A stretch of DNA of 64,000 bases from Streptomyces flavochromogenes. Lineage in GTDB: Bacteria; Actinomycetota; Actinomycetes; Streptomycetales; Streptomycetaceae. The notes under the pieces were generated by a model. The model was not told where the DNA came from. It made no database searches and saw only the letters and a program-made list of their open reading frames with translations. A program made the position numbers and the translations under genes. The stretch lies in contig NZ_JNZO01000027.1 of assembly GCF_000717595.1 (NCBI RefSeq), forward strand, positions 62,001-126,000, given 5' to 3'. Numbering within the stretch: the first letter of the stretch is position 1; the number at the start of each line of letters is the position of its first letter. This document shows, piece after piece, positions 8,343 through 16,712 of the stretch.

Positions 8343-8813
8343 TCAGGCCTCGACGAGCTCGACCTGGACCTCGACCTCGACCGGGGCGTCGAGCGGCAGC
8401 ACGGCCACGCCGACGGCGCTGCGCGCGTGCACGCCCTTGTCGCCGAGGACCGCGCCCAGCAGCTCGCTGGCGCCGTTGATGACGCCCGGCTGCCCGGTGA
8501 AGTCGGAGGCGGAGGCGACGAAGCCGACGACCTTCACGACCCGCTTGATCCGGTCGAGGTCGCCGGCGACCGACTTCACGGCCGCGAGGGCGTTCAGCGC
8601 GCAGGTGGCGGCGAGCTTCTTGGCCTCCTCGGCGGTGACCTCGGCGCCGACCTTGCCGGTCAGCTGGAGTTCGCCGCCCACCATCGGGAGCTGGCCCGAG
8701 GTGTAGACGTAGACGCCCGACTGCACGGCAGGCTGGTAGGCGGCCAGCGGCGGCACCACGGCGGGCAGGGTCAGGCCGAGTTCGGCGAGCTTCGCCTCGA
8801 CGGTCCCGCTCAC
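8343..8813 (-). CDS. RidA/YjgF/Rid-family protein
   Basis: 156 residues, trimeric reactive-intermediate deaminase fold. Family members hydrolyse 2-aminoacrylate and related enamines and imines made by PLP enzymes; this one resembles the longer Rid subgroup common in actinobacteria (YTSGQLPMVGGELQLTGKVGAEV, then the AVGVAVLPLDAPVEVEVQVE tail). The arginine that binds the carboxylate in classical RidA is not clearly present, since the position near the end of GDKGVHARSAVGV carries the only candidate. GTG 8813 overlaps the stop of the DUF4177 gene by four bases, so both come from one message. Confidence 0.82.
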   Translation of the reverse strand: MSGTVEAKLAELGLTLPAVVPPLAAYQPAVQSGVYVYTSGQLPMVGGELQLTGKVGAEVTAEEAKKLAATCALNALAAVKSVAGDLDRIKRVVKVVGFVASASDFTGQPGVINGASELLGAVLGDKGVHARSAVGVAVLPLDAPVEVEVQVELVEA

Positions 8814-8968
8814 GACTTGGCCCGCTTCAGGTAGGCCACGAGCTGCTCGGGGTTGTTCGGCCCGGGCACGACCTGGACGAGCTCCCAGCCGTCCTCGCCC
8901 CAGGTGTCCAGAATCTGCTTGGTCGCGTGCACCAGAAGCGGCACCGTGACGTACTCCCACTTGGTCAT
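8810..8968 (-). CDS. Small DUF4177 protein
   Basis: A 52-residue protein not easily found by length-based callers. It begins MTKWEYVTVPLLVHATKQ and contains GEDGWELVQVVPG, the signature of DUF4177, a small cytosolic domain of unknown function. Its codons have the expected G/C third-position bias. TACAGT sits seven bases before ATG 8968, so the message is probably leaderless. The end overlaps ridA by four bases (GTGA), showing the two are co-translated. It is divergent from the ArsA-like pair at 9136. Confidence 0.85.
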   Translation of the reverse strand: MTKWEYVTVPLLVHATKQILDTWGEDGWELVQVVPGPNNPEQLVAYLKRAKS

Positions 8969-9135
8969 GGGCCCGACTGTATCCGCTGACGCGGTGCGGC
9001 TCTCCGAGGCTGCCCTTCAGCCGGCCCCGAGAGGCCTCGTCGAGCGGCCCGGCCTGATCGGCACGAAGCCCCTAGGGGGCTTCTCAGGGGCGGCCTCCTG
9101 ATTGGGCGCGGCCGCCAGTGGTTAGGCTCGACAGC

Positions 9136-10098
9136 GTGAGCAGGCTCCAGGTCGTCAGCGGCAAGGGCGGTACCGGTAAGACGACGGTCGCCGCCGCCCT
9201 CGCGCTCGCCCTCGCGACGGAGGGCAAGCGCACCCTTCTCGTCGAGGTCGAAGGCAGACAGGGCATCGCACAGCTCTTCGAGACGGAGGCCCTTCCGTAC
9301 GAGGAACGCAAGATCGCCGTCGCCCCGGGCGGCGGCGAGGTGTACGCGCTGGCGATCGACGCCGAGCGCGCGCTCCTCGACTACCTCCAGATGTTCTACA
9401 AACTGGGCACGGCGGGGCGGGCCCTGAAGAAGCTCGGCGCGATCGACTTCGCGACGACGATAGCGCCGGGCGTACGGGACGTCCTGCTGACCGGCAAGGC
9501 GTGCGAGGCGGTCCGGCGGCGCGAGAAGCACGGTGGCCACACCTACGACCACGTGGTCATGGACGCGCCGCCCACCGGCCGCATCACCCGCTTCCTCAAC
9601 GTCAACGACGAGGTGGCCGGCCTGGCGAGGATCGGCCCGATACACAACCAGGCGCAGGCCGTCATGCGGGTCCTCAAGTCCCCCGAGACGGCCGTGCACC
9701 TCGTGACCCTCCTGGAGGAGATGCCGGTCCAGGAGACCGCGGACGGCATCGCGGAGCTCCGCGCGGCCGAACTGCCGGTGGGGCGGGTCGTGGTGAACAT
9801 GGTCCGGCCGCACGTCCTCGACGAGGCGGCGGTACGGGCCGCCTCCGGCGACCACCGGGACGCGATCGCCAGAACGCTGGCCTCCGTGGGCGTCGCGGGC
9901 GGTACGGCGCTCGTCGAGCCGCTCCTCGACCAGGCGTCCGAGCACGCCCGGCGGGTGGAGCTGGAGCGGGCGCAGCGCGCGGTCCTGGACGCGATCGGCG
10001 TGCCCTCGTACGAGCTCCCGTTCCTTGGGGACGGGGCGGACATCGCGGGTCTCTACCGGCTGGCGAAGGAACTGCGGAAGCAAGGGGTGGGCGCGTGA
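9136..10098 (+). CDS. ArsA/Get3-like ATPase, first subunit
   Basis: 320-residue P-loop ATPase of the SIMIBI class. The deviant Walker A reads GKGGTGKTT and keeps the signature lysine used across a dimer; the switch region has VVMDAPPTGRITRFL. Relatives include arsenite-pump ATPase ArsA and Get3, which delivers tail-anchored proteins, but the ArsA metal-binding cysteines are not seen. GTG 9136 follows TAGGCT by seven bases without a ribosome site, so the mRNA is likely leaderless; the GTG at 9118 is rejected since it would precede that hexamer. The stop overlaps the next ATPase gene by four bases (GTGA), implying a heterodimer. The pair next to wblA is conserved in Streptomyces as I recall; its cargo or substrate is unknown. 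Confidence 0.85.
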   Translation: MSRLQVVSGKGGTGKTTVAAALALALATEGKRTLLVEVEGRQGIAQLFETEALPYEERKIAVAPGGGEVYALAIDAERALLDYLQMFYKLGTAGRALKKLGAIDFATTIAPGVRDVLLTGKACEAVRRREKHGGHTYDHVVMDAPPTGRITRFLNVNDEVAGLARIGPIHNQAQAVMRVLKSPETAVHLVTLLEEMPVQETADGIAELRAAELPVGRVVVNMVRPHVLDEAAVRAASGDHRDAIARTLASVGVAGGTALVEPLLDQASEHARRVELERAQRAVLDAIGVPSYELPFLGDGADIAGLYRLAKELRKQGVGA

Positions 10099-11435
10099 CG
10101 GAGAAGTCCCCCGAGACGCACGGACTCGACGCGGTTCCCGTCCTGGACCTCGACCCGCTGATCGACGACCTCGGCACCCGCATCATCGTCTGCTGCGGGG
10201 CGGGCGGGGTCGGCAAGACGACGACGGCGGCGGCACTCGGCGTACGGGCGGCGGAGCGCGGCCGCCGGGTCGTCGTCCTCACCATCGACCCGGCCCGCCG
10301 CCTGGCCCAGTCGATGGGCATCGACTCCCTCGACAACACCCCGCGCAAGGTCGACGGCATCAAGGGCTCCGACGGCGGCGAACTGCACGCGATGATGCTG
10401 GACATGAAGCGGACCTTCGACGAGATCGTCGAGGCGCACGCGGAGCCCGACCGGGCGCGGGCGATCCTGGAGAACCCCTTCTACCAGTCGCTCTCGGCCG
10501 GATTCGCCGGTACGCAGGAGTACATGGCGATGGAGAAGCTGGGCCAGCTCAGGGCGCGCGACGAGTGGGACCTGATCGTCGTGGACACCCCGCCGTCCCG
10601 CTCCGCGCTGGACTTCCTGGACGCGCCGAAGCGGCTCGGGTCGTTCCTCGACGGGAAGTTCATCAAGCTGCTCATGGCGCCGGCGAAGGTGGGCGGCCGG
10701 GCAGGGATGAAGTTCCTGAACGTCGGCATGTCGATGATGACGGGGACCCTCGGCAAGCTGCTGGGGGGTCAGTTCCTCAAGGACGTGCAGACGTTCGTGG
10801 CGGCGATGGACACGATGTTCGGCGGTTTCCGGACCCGCGCCGACGCCACGTACAAGCTGCTCCAGGCCCCGGGCACGGCCTTCCTCGTGGTGGCCACGCC
10901 GGAGCGGGACGCGCTGCGGGAGGCCGCGTACTTCGTGGAGCGGCTGGCCGCCGAGGAGATGCCGCTGGCGGGTCTCGTCCTCAACCGCGTGCACGGCAGC
11001 GCCGCCGCCCTGCTTTCGGCCGAGCGGGCGCGGGCCGCGGCGGAAAATCTTGACGAGGGGCGCATTGTGGATCAGGGGGCCGGGAAGACTGACCGGAGTG
11101 GCTCCCCGGCCACCGAGCCCGAGCTGTCAGACCTCGCCACCGCCGCCACCGCACCTCCCGTACCCCAGGCTGCCCCCACAGCCGACCCGGCACAGGAATC
11201 AGCTGTAGACGACGCAGAGCACGGAGACGACACAGACGTACGACATCTCACCGCGGGACTTCTGCGCCTGCATGCCGAGCGCATGCGGGTGCTCGCGCGT
11301 GAGCAGCGCACCCGTGACCGCTTCACCGCGCTTCACCCCGAGGTGGCGGTGACCGAAGTGGCGGCCCTGCCCGGCGATGTACACGACCTCGCCGGGCTGC
11401 GGGCCATCGGCGACCGGCTCACGGCCGGGCGGTAA
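10095..11435 (+). CDS. ArsA/Get3-like ATPase, second subunit
   Basis: 446-residue partner of the preceding ATPase. Its Walker A is GAGGVGKTT, with alanine where ArsA/Get3/MinD have the signature lysine, and the switch motif is IVVDTPPSRSALDFLD. A Met/Gly-rich region (about 195-235, MAPAKVGGRAGMKFLNVGMSMM) lies where Get3 has its client-binding helices. A low-complexity Ala/Pro/Thr/Asp segment (about 320-380) joins this domain to a helical C-terminus ending DLAGLRAIGDRLTAGR. GTG 10095 overlaps the upstream stop. The asymmetry with subunit 1 suggests one active and one regulatory site. No metal-binding cysteine triplet is visible, so arsenite transport is unlikely. Confidence 0.85.
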   Translation: MTEKSPETHGLDAVPVLDLDPLIDDLGTRIIVCCGAGGVGKTTTAAALGVRAAERGRRVVVLTIDPARRLAQSMGIDSLDNTPRKVDGIKGSDGGELHAMMLDMKRTFDEIVEAHAEPDRARAILENPFYQSLSAGFAGTQEYMAMEKLGQLRARDEWDLIVVDTPPSRSALDFLDAPKRLGSFLDGKFIKLLMAPAKVGGRAGMKFLNVGMSMMTGTLGKLLGGQFLKDVQTFVAAMDTMFGGFRTRADATYKLLQAPGTAFLVVATPERDALREAAYFVERLAAEEMPLAGLVLNRVHGSAAALLSAERARAAAENLDEGRIVDQGAGKTDRSGSPATEPELSDLATAATAPPVPQAAPTADPAQESAVDDAEHGDDTDVRHLTAGLLRLHAERMRVLAREQRTRDRFTALHPEVAVTEVAALPGDVHDLAGLRAIGDRLTAGR

Positions 11436-11463
11436 CCCTCGTCGTACGGACCCCTGTCGAGGC

Positions 11464-11482
11464 CCGGGCCTCCAAGGCCCGG
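11464..11482. terminator. Weak hairpin between converging genes
   Basis: CCGGGCC (11464-11470) pairs with GGCCCGG (11476-11482) over a 5-base loop. It sits between the converging ATPase and wblA genes; the stem is only 7 bp. Confidence 0.35.
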
Positions 11483-11508
11483 CCCGTCGGGGCCCTGCCC
11501 ACCGGGGC

Positions 11509-11853
11509 CTAGCCGACCGCGGCGTACGCCTCGTACGTCGCGTCGTCCTCGATCGCCACGGGCAGCAGGCCCGCTCCACGCTCGTACTCCGTGCGCGCGG
11601 TCTCGAGGAGCCGGCGCCACGAGGTGACCGTCGGCCTGCGGCGCAGCAGGGCGCGCCGCTCGCGCTCCGTCATGCCGCCCCACACACCGAACTCCACGCG
11701 GTTGTCGAGGGCGTCGGCGAGGCACTCGGTCCGCACCGGGCATCCGGTGCACACCGCCTTTGCCCTGTTCTGTGCCGCTCCCTGCACGAAAAGTTCATCC
11801 GGATCGGTAGTGCGGCAGGCCGCCTGCGCACTCCAGTCAGCTACCCAGCCCAT
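11509..11853 (-). CDS. wblA: WhiB-like iron-sulfur regulator WblA
   Basis: 114-residue WhiB-family protein that holds a [4Fe-4S] cluster through Cys13, Cys35, Cys38 and Cys44 and binds sigma factor region 4. The sequence FGVWGGMTERERRALLRR is the G-V/I-W-G-G turn followed by a basic DNA-contacting tail. In Streptomyces WblA is a pleiotropic regulator that promotes sporulation and represses antibiotic production. The in-frame ATG at 11910 would add 19 residues (MNMPLPPWGSLDSGEDGAG) not found in the WblA I remember, so ATG 11853 is preferred, with GGAG/GAGG 10-16 bases upstream. The neighbouring coupled ArsA pair supports the wblA assignment. Confidence 0.92.
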   Translation of the reverse strand: MGWVADWSAQAACRTTDPDELFVQGAAQNRAKAVCTGCPVRTECLADALDNRVEFGVWGGMTERERRALLRRRPTVTSWRRLLETARTEYERGAGLLPVAIEDDATYEAYAAVG

Positions 11854-12436
11854 ACCGGCGCCGTCCTCTCCCGAATCGAGGCTCCCCCACGGCGGCAGCG
11901 GCATATTCACCGCTGCCAGTTGGGACGTTACGGAAGGTGGGCACAGCGCAACACCCCCTTCGGGCCCAATCTTGGATGGCCCGAACGGACTATGCGTGCG
12001 CGTCAGATCACCCAGGGGAGTGATCGAAGGACATGCGTGTGATAGCGGACATATCGCCTGGATACGCCCTTCTTTGACGGTGCCACTTCGGGCACCGTGT
12101 GACGCATGAGCCGGAATCGGACACGAGGTCCCCGCGTTTCGGGGTCACGGGAATTCATGCCGAAGTCACACCCGGGTCTTGATGCCAGACCACACTGCTG
12201 TGACAGTTGGGAGCAGCTTAGGCCAAGGCATATACGTGTGTCCGGCGAATGAGAACGTAGGCGCCTGACGTCGTCCTGCCGTCAAGGACAGGGGACGAGC
12301 CGGCGACAGCGGAGCCGCCACCACGTCGAGGCCTCGACGGCAGGGCCGCCGCCGGATGTCACGGTCTGGTACTCGAACGCTCCGAGAGGCCCCCGCTCCT
12401 GCGGTTCGCACATCACTACGGATTAGGCTGCCCCCC
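11854..12436. other. Long intergenic region upstream of wblA and the PBP gene
   Basis: About 580 bases without a supported gene, unusually long for this window. It must hold the leftward wblA promoter and the rightward PBP promoter (TAGGCT at 12424-12429, seven bases from the ATG). A perfect 8-base inverted repeat with a 6-base centre lies at 12077-12098 (ACGGTGCC...GGCACCGT) in a locally less GC-rich stretch and could be an operator or small hairpin. I could not place the wblA promoter with confidence. Confidence 0.6.
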
Positions 12437-14671
12437 ATGGCAAAGAAGCGCTCCGGCGGAGGTCTGACCGGGACCCAGCAGGCCGCCAAGTTCCTCGGTG
12501 TCAGTGTGCTCGCGGGAGCCGTGCTGGCGGGCATCGCCCTGCCCGCGGCCGGCGCACTGGGCCTGGCCGCGAAGGGCACGGTCGAGGGGTTCGACGAGAT
12601 CCCCTCCAATCTGAAGACCCCACCGCTGAGCCAGCGCACCAAGATCCTCGACTCCGAGGGCGGTCTGATCGCCACGGTGTACTCGCGGGACCGGACGGTC
12701 GTCCCGCTCGACAAGATCTCCCCGTACATGCAGAAGGCGATCGTCGCGATCGAGGACGGCCGCTTCTACGAGCACGGGGCGATCGACCTCAAGGGCGTGC
12801 TGCGCGCGATCAACCGCAACGCGCAGTCGGGCGGGGTCGCGCAGGGCGCGTCCACCCTCACCCAGCAGTACGTGAAGAACGTCTTCGTCGAGGAGGCCGG
12901 TGACGACCCCGAGAAGGTCGCGCAGGCCACCCAGCAGACCATCGGCCGCAAGGTCCGCGAACTGAAGTTCGCGATCCAGGTCGAGGAGGAGCTGGGCAAG
13001 AAGAAGATCCTGGAGAACTACCTCAACATCACGTTCTTCGGGCAGCAGGCGTACGGCATCGAGGCCGCCTCCCAGCGGTACTTCTCCAAGCGCGCCGCCG
13101 ACCTGAGCCTCGGCGAGGCGGCGATGATGGCCGGTCTCGTCCAGTCGCCCAGCCGCTACGACCCGATCAACGACATCCAGGAAGCCACCAAGCGCCGCAA
13201 CGTGGTCCTCCAGCGGATGGCCGACGTGAAGGACATCAGCCAGGCCGAGGCGGACAAGGCGAAGGCCGCTCCGCTCAAGCTGAAGGTCAAGACCCCGAGG
13301 AACGGCTGCATCACCGCCGTCGACGGCGCCGGCTTCTTCTGCGACTACGTCCGCAAGACGATCCTCAGCGACCCGATCTTCGGCAAGACGGCCGAGGAGC
13401 GCCAGAAGCTGTGGAACCTGGGCGGTCTCACCGTCAAGACCACGCTCGACCCGAAGGCGCAGGCGGCCGCGAACGAGGCCGCCGTGGCCAGGGTCAACAA
13501 GGACGACCCGGTCGCCACCGCCGTCGTCCAGGTGCAGCCCGGCACCGGCAAGATCCTCTCGATGAGCCAGTCCCGCCCGTACGGCCTGGACCAGAAGCAG
13601 CACCAGACGACGCTGAACCTCGCCGTCGGCAGCAAGATGGGCGGCACGACGTACGGCTTCCCGGTCGGCTCGACCTTCAAGCCGATCACGGCGGCCGCGG
13701 CCCTGGAGAAGGGGCTGAGCCCGGCGCAGAGCTTCGACACCCCGTGGAAGATCAGCATGTCGGAGAGCGACTTCACGCGCTGCGACGGGGCGCCCGCCGG
13801 CAACCTCGAGTGGCCCGTCCAGAACGAGCTCAAGTCCGAGAAGGGCTCGTACGACATGACGAGCGCCCTCGGGAAGTCCATCAACACCTACTTCGCCAAG
13901 CTGGAACAGATGGCCGGCCTCTGCGAGACGCTGACCATGGCGAAGAAGGTCGGCTACGAGCGCGAGCTGGGCAAGCCCATCAAGCAGAGCCCGTCCGCCA
14001 CCCTCGGCAGCCTCGAGAGCACGCCGCTCGACATGGCCTCCGTCTACGCGACCTTCGCCAACCGCGGAATGTACTGCACCCCGATCACCATCGAGTCGGT
14101 CAAGGCGGCCAACGGCGAAAAGCTCAACGTGCCGGACAGCAAGTGCAGCCGGGCGATGAGCGAGCGCACCGCCGACATGATCAACCAGATGCTGAAGGGC
14201 GTCGTCGAGGACGGCACGGGTACCAAGGCCGGTCTCAGCGACCGCGACAACGCGGGCAAGACCGGTACCACCGAAGGCCGCAAGGACGCCTGGTTCGTCG
14301 GCTACACCCCGAACCTCTCCACCGCCGTCTGGGTCGGCGACGACGTCGGCGAGCGGCGCGAGATGTTCGACCTCACCATCGGCGGCGAGTACTACGAGAA
14401 GGTCTGCGGCGGCTGCCTCCCGGGCCCCATCTGGAAGATCGCGATGACCGGGGCCCTCGACGCCTCCGACAAGCCGAGCTTCGCCCCCATCGCCGTACCG
14501 CGGGCCGCCAAGCCCAAGGACCCGGAGGAGGGGGACGAGGGCCCGAACAAGCCCGCCAAGCCGGGCGACAACAAGCCGCCGACCGGCACCAACCCGTTCC
14601 CCGGGATCACGCTCCCGCCGGGCGTGATCGGTGGGCCCGGCGACGACAACGGCCGCGGCAGGAACCGCTGA
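12437..14671 (+). CDS. Class A penicillin-binding protein (transglycosylase/transpeptidase)
   Basis: 744-residue bifunctional peptidoglycan synthase. A short cytoplasmic N-terminus and one membrane segment (about 15-45) precede a GT51 glycosyltransferase domain with EDGRFYEHGAID, GASTLTQQYVKN, KVRELKFAIQVE and KKILENYLN. The transpeptidase domain has the acyl-serine in GSTFKP (about residue 411), SIN (in GKSINTYF), and KTGT (about 607). The C-terminus is a Pro/Gly/Lys-rich tail after residue 690, typical for actinobacteria. ATG 12437 lies seven bases after TAGGCT with no ribosome site, so the transcript is probably leaderless. A UUCG-loop terminator follows at once. Confidence 0.94.
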   Translation: MAKKRSGGGLTGTQQAAKFLGVSVLAGAVLAGIALPAAGALGLAAKGTVEGFDEIPSNLKTPPLSQRTKILDSEGGLIATVYSRDRTVVPLDKISPYMQKAIVAIEDGRFYEHGAIDLKGVLRAINRNAQSGGVAQGASTLTQQYVKNVFVEEAGDDPEKVAQATQQTIGRKVRELKFAIQVEEELGKKKILENYLNITFFGQQAYGIEAASQRYFSKRAADLSLGEAAMMAGLVQSPSRYDPINDIQEATKRRNVVLQRMADVKDISQAEADKAKAAPLKLKVKTPRNGCITAVDGAGFFCDYVRKTILSDPIFGKTAEERQKLWNLGGLTVKTTLDPKAQAAANEAAVARVNKDDPVATAVVQVQPGTGKILSMSQSRPYGLDQKQHQTTLNLAVGSKMGGTTYGFPVGSTFKPITAAAALEKGLSPAQSFDTPWKISMSESDFTRCDGAPAGNLEWPVQNELKSEKGSYDMTSALGKSINTYFAKLEQMAGLCETLTMAKKVGYERELGKPIKQSPSATLGSLESTPLDMASVYATFANRGMYCTPITIESVKAANGEKLNVPDSKCSRAMSERTADMINQMLKGVVEDGTGTKAGLSDRDNAGKTGTTEGRKDAWFVGYTPNLSTAVWVGDDVGERREMFDLTIGGEYYEKVCGGCLPGPIWKIAMTGALDASDKPSFAPIAVPRAAKPKDPEEGDEGPNKPAKPGDNKPPTGTNPFPGITLPPGVIGGPGDDNGRGRNR

Positions 14672-14683
14672 CGCCGTAGAGGC

Positions 14684-14725
14684 ACGAGGAAGGGCGCCCC
14701 ACTTCGGTGGGGCGCCCTTCCTCGT
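14684..14725. terminator. 19-bp hairpin with TTCG loop
   Basis: Arms 14684-14702 and 14707-14725 pair perfectly around TTCG, an extra-stable tetraloop. It stands between converging PBP and YqeY-like genes. Confidence 0.9.
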
Positions 14726-14747
14726 ACAGCCTGCCGATGCCCGGAGG

Positions 14748-15212
14748 TCAGCCCGCGAGGAGCTTCTTCACGGAGGCGGCGACGCGGCCGCCGTCGGCCT
14801 GGCCGGCCACCTTCGGGTTCACGATCTTCATGACGGCGCCCATGGCACGCGGGCCCTCGGCGCCGGCCGCCTTCGCCTCCGCGACGGCCGCCGCGACGAT
14901 CCCGTCGAGCTCCTCGTCACTGAGCTGCTTCGGCAGGTACGCGTCGAGGAGGATCCCCTCCGCCTTCTCCCGCTCGGCCGACTCCGCGCGACCGCCCTGG
15001 GCGAAGGCGTCGGCGGCCTCGCGGCGCTTCTTCGCCTCCTTGGCGATCACCTTCTGCACCTCGTCGTCGGAGAGTTCGCGCTTGGTCTTGCCCGCGACCT
15101 CCTCCTTCTGGATCGCGGTGATGGTCAGCCGCAGGGTCGAGGAGCGCAGTTCGTCGCGCTCCCGGATCGCGGCGTTGAGGTCGGCCTGGAGCTTCGCCTT
15201 CAGCGTGGTCAT
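14748..15212 (-). CDS. GatB/YqeY domain protein
   Basis: 154 residues, the free-standing form of the tRNA-binding helical domain found at the C-terminus of GatB, the amidotransferase subunit that makes Gln-tRNA and Asn-tRNA. The full pattern is present: LKAKLQADLNAAIRERDE at the start, LPKQLSDEELDGIVAAAV in the middle and the late GAVMKIVNPKVAGQADGG. The role of stand-alone YqeY proteins is not settled. ATG 15212 has CACACT seven bases upstream, a weaker version of the leaderless promoters found elsewhere here. It is divergent from the metallophosphoesterase. Confidence 0.88.
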   Translation of the reverse strand: MTTLKAKLQADLNAAIRERDELRSSTLRLTITAIQKEEVAGKTKRELSDDEVQKVIAKEAKKRREAADAFAQGGRAESAEREKAEGILLDAYLPKQLSDEELDGIVAAAVAEAKAAGAEGPRAMGAVMKIVNPKVAGQADGGRVAASVKKLLAG

Positions 15213-15286
15213 GGGGTCAAGTGTGGCAGGTGTGCCGCCCCACCCGCCCGCGCATTTACGCCCGGAGGGTCTGCGACGATGGGGGG

Positions 15287-16225
15287 ATGCGCGCACGGTA
15301 CGGCATCCCCCTGAAGATCACGGCAGGCCTCACGGCGACGGCGGCCGCGGGAATCGTCTACGCGGCGGGCTTCGAGGCCCGCTCGTTCCGGCTCCGCCGT
15401 GTGACGGTCCCGGTGCTCCCGCCCGGCATGGCCGATCTGCGGGTCCTCCAGGTCTCCGACATCCACATGGTGAGCGGCCAGCGCAAGAAGCGCGCCTGGC
15501 TCCAGTCCCTCGCCGGGCTCCGCCCGGACTTCGTCGTCAACACCGGCGACAACCTCTCCGACCCGGAAGCGGTACCGGAGGTTCTCGACGCGCTCGGCCC
15601 GCTGATGGAGTTTCCGGGCGTGTACGTCTTCGGCTCCAACGACTACTACGGGCCCCGGCTCCGCAACCCCGCCCGCTACCTCCTCGAGAGGGCGCAGGGC
15701 CGGCACGGCCTCAACGGCAACAAGCCGGTCGTCGGCGCCGTCCACAACCCGTGGGAGGACATCAAGGACGGCTTCGACGCGGCGGGCTGGGTCGACCTCA
15801 CCAACACCCGCGGCCGGCTCAAGCTCCCGCAGGCGGACCTCGCGTTCACCGGCGTCGACGACCCGCACATCAAGCGCGACCGGTACGAACGGGTGGCCGG
15901 CGGTCCCGACGAGTCGGCCGACTTCTCGGTGGGCGTGGTCCACGCCCCGTATCTGCGCGCGCTCGACGCCTTCACGGGCGACGGGTACGAGCTGCTCCTC
16001 GCCGGGCACACCCACGGCGGCCAGCTGTGCATCCCCTTCTACGGGGCGCTCGTCACCAACTGCGACCTGGACACCGACCGGGTGAAGGGCCTCTCCACCC
16101 ACACGGTCGGCGACCGTACGGCGTACCTCCACGTCTCGGCGGGCTGCGGCACCAGCCGCTTCACCCCGGTCCGCTTCGCCTGCCCGCCCGAGGTCACTCT
16201 CCTGACGCTGACGGCCCGCGCCTGA
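15287..16225 (+). CDS. Metallophosphoesterase, membrane-anchored
   Basis: 312 residues. The N-terminus (KITAGLTATAAAGIVYAAGF, residues 10-29) is a hydrophobic anchor or uncleaved signal. The calcineurin-like phosphoesterase domain then shows all metal-binding blocks: VSDIHMVS, NTGDNLSD, GSNDYYGP, a histidine in VVHAPY and AGHTHGGQL. It resembles the YaeI/YkuE group of membrane-associated phosphodiesterases. GGGGGG directly precedes ATG 15287; upstream in-frame codons back to 15221 are not supported. The physiological substrate is unknown. Confidence 0.87.
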   Translation: MRARYGIPLKITAGLTATAAAGIVYAAGFEARSFRLRRVTVPVLPPGMADLRVLQVSDIHMVSGQRKKRAWLQSLAGLRPDFVVNTGDNLSDPEAVPEVLDALGPLMEFPGVYVFGSNDYYGPRLRNPARYLLERAQGRHGLNGNKPVVGAVHNPWEDIKDGFDAAGWVDLTNTRGRLKLPQADLAFTGVDDPHIKRDRYERVAGGPDESADFSVGVVHAPYLRALDAFTGDGYELLLAGHTHGGQLCIPFYGALVTNCDLDTDRVKGLSTHTVGDRTAYLHVSAGCGTSRFTPVRFACPPEVTLLTLTARA

Positions 16226-16548
16226 CCTCTGCGGTGGGGGCATGCTCTCGCCGCACCGCGCGTCCGCCGTCCCCGCGTCCGCCGTGCTCCCCACCACCCG
16301 CAGGCCGTACGCGGCGGTCTTCCGCGGCCTGCCGCCCTCGTCCTCGGCCGGGGCGCCGTCCGCGCCTGGACCGGCCGTACGCCGCTGCCCGCGCCGCGGA
16401 CCGGCGGCGTGGTGCTCTGCATCACCGTGGTCGGCCCGGACCGCATCCGACCTGCGCCGCGACCGCCCGAAAACCGGATTTCGCCTCAGCGCGCGCGTGG
16501 GCTAAAGTAATCGATGTCGCCGCGACGTGAACAACAAAGCAGCGACAT
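16226..16548. other. Gene-free stretch with the tRNA-Pro promoter and leader
   Basis: No gene can be supported between 16226 and 16548; the 87-codon frame at 16242-16505 is Arg/Ser/Pro-rich noise. The right end holds a -10-like TAAAGT (16503-16508), predicting a start near 16515, and a 9-base perfect inverted repeat (16512-16520 with 16542-16550) whose second arm runs into the first two bases of the tRNA. Confidence 0.6.
16503..16508 (+). promoter_or_regulatory. Probable -10 element of tRNA-Pro
   Basis: TAAAGT fits TANNNT and lies 41 bases before the tRNA 5' end. The -35 is weak (TTTCGC, 16479-16484, 18-base spacer). Confidence 0.5.
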
Positions 16549-16622
16549 CGGGGTGTAGCGCAGCTTGGCAGCGCGCTTCGTTCGGGACGAAGAGGTCGTG
16601 GGTTCAAATCCCGCCACCCCGA
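16549..16622 (+). tRNA. tRNA-Pro (anticodon CGG)
   Basis: A 74-base cloverleaf: acceptor CGGGGTG/CACCCCG, D stem GCGC/GCGC, anticodon stem CTTCG/CGAAG around loop TTCGGGA (anticodon CGG, reading CCG), T arm GTGGG-TTCAAAT-CCCGC, and discriminator A73. C1-G72 with A73 is the identity pattern of bacterial tRNA-Pro. The 3' CCA is not encoded. A strong terminator follows. Confidence 0.96.
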
Positions 16623-16635
16623 CAGCCGTAACACC

Positions 16636-16673
16636 AGGTGAGGCCGGTACTGATCTCAGTACCGGCCTCACCT
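16636..16673. terminator. Hairpin terminator after tRNA-Pro
   Basis: Arms 16636-16653 and 16656-16673 are perfect complements; sterically the central ATCT forms the loop, leaving about 17 base pairs. It can also end the leftward kinase gene. Confidence 0.88.
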
Positions 16674-16712
16674 GTCTGTGTTCCGGGCCGGGTGCCTCCG
16701 AGAGGCGCTCCG

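Noticed and set aside
9136..11435. Arsenite efflux ATPase
   Set aside because: Neither the metal-binding cysteines of ArsA nor arsB/arsD/arsR genes are present.
12077..12098. Small RNA or riboswitch upstream of wblA
   Set aside because: Only an 8-base inverted repeat is seen, with no promoter, terminator or known aptamer pattern; left as a possible operator.
16549..16622. tRNA-Pro as an attachment site of an integrative element
   Set aside because: No integrase, no repeated tRNA 3' end and only housekeeping-type genes on both sides.
16422..16671. Leftward frames with the phrase VAGFEPTTSSSRTKRAAK
   Set aside because: This is the antisense reading of tRNA-Pro, a common false gene call.
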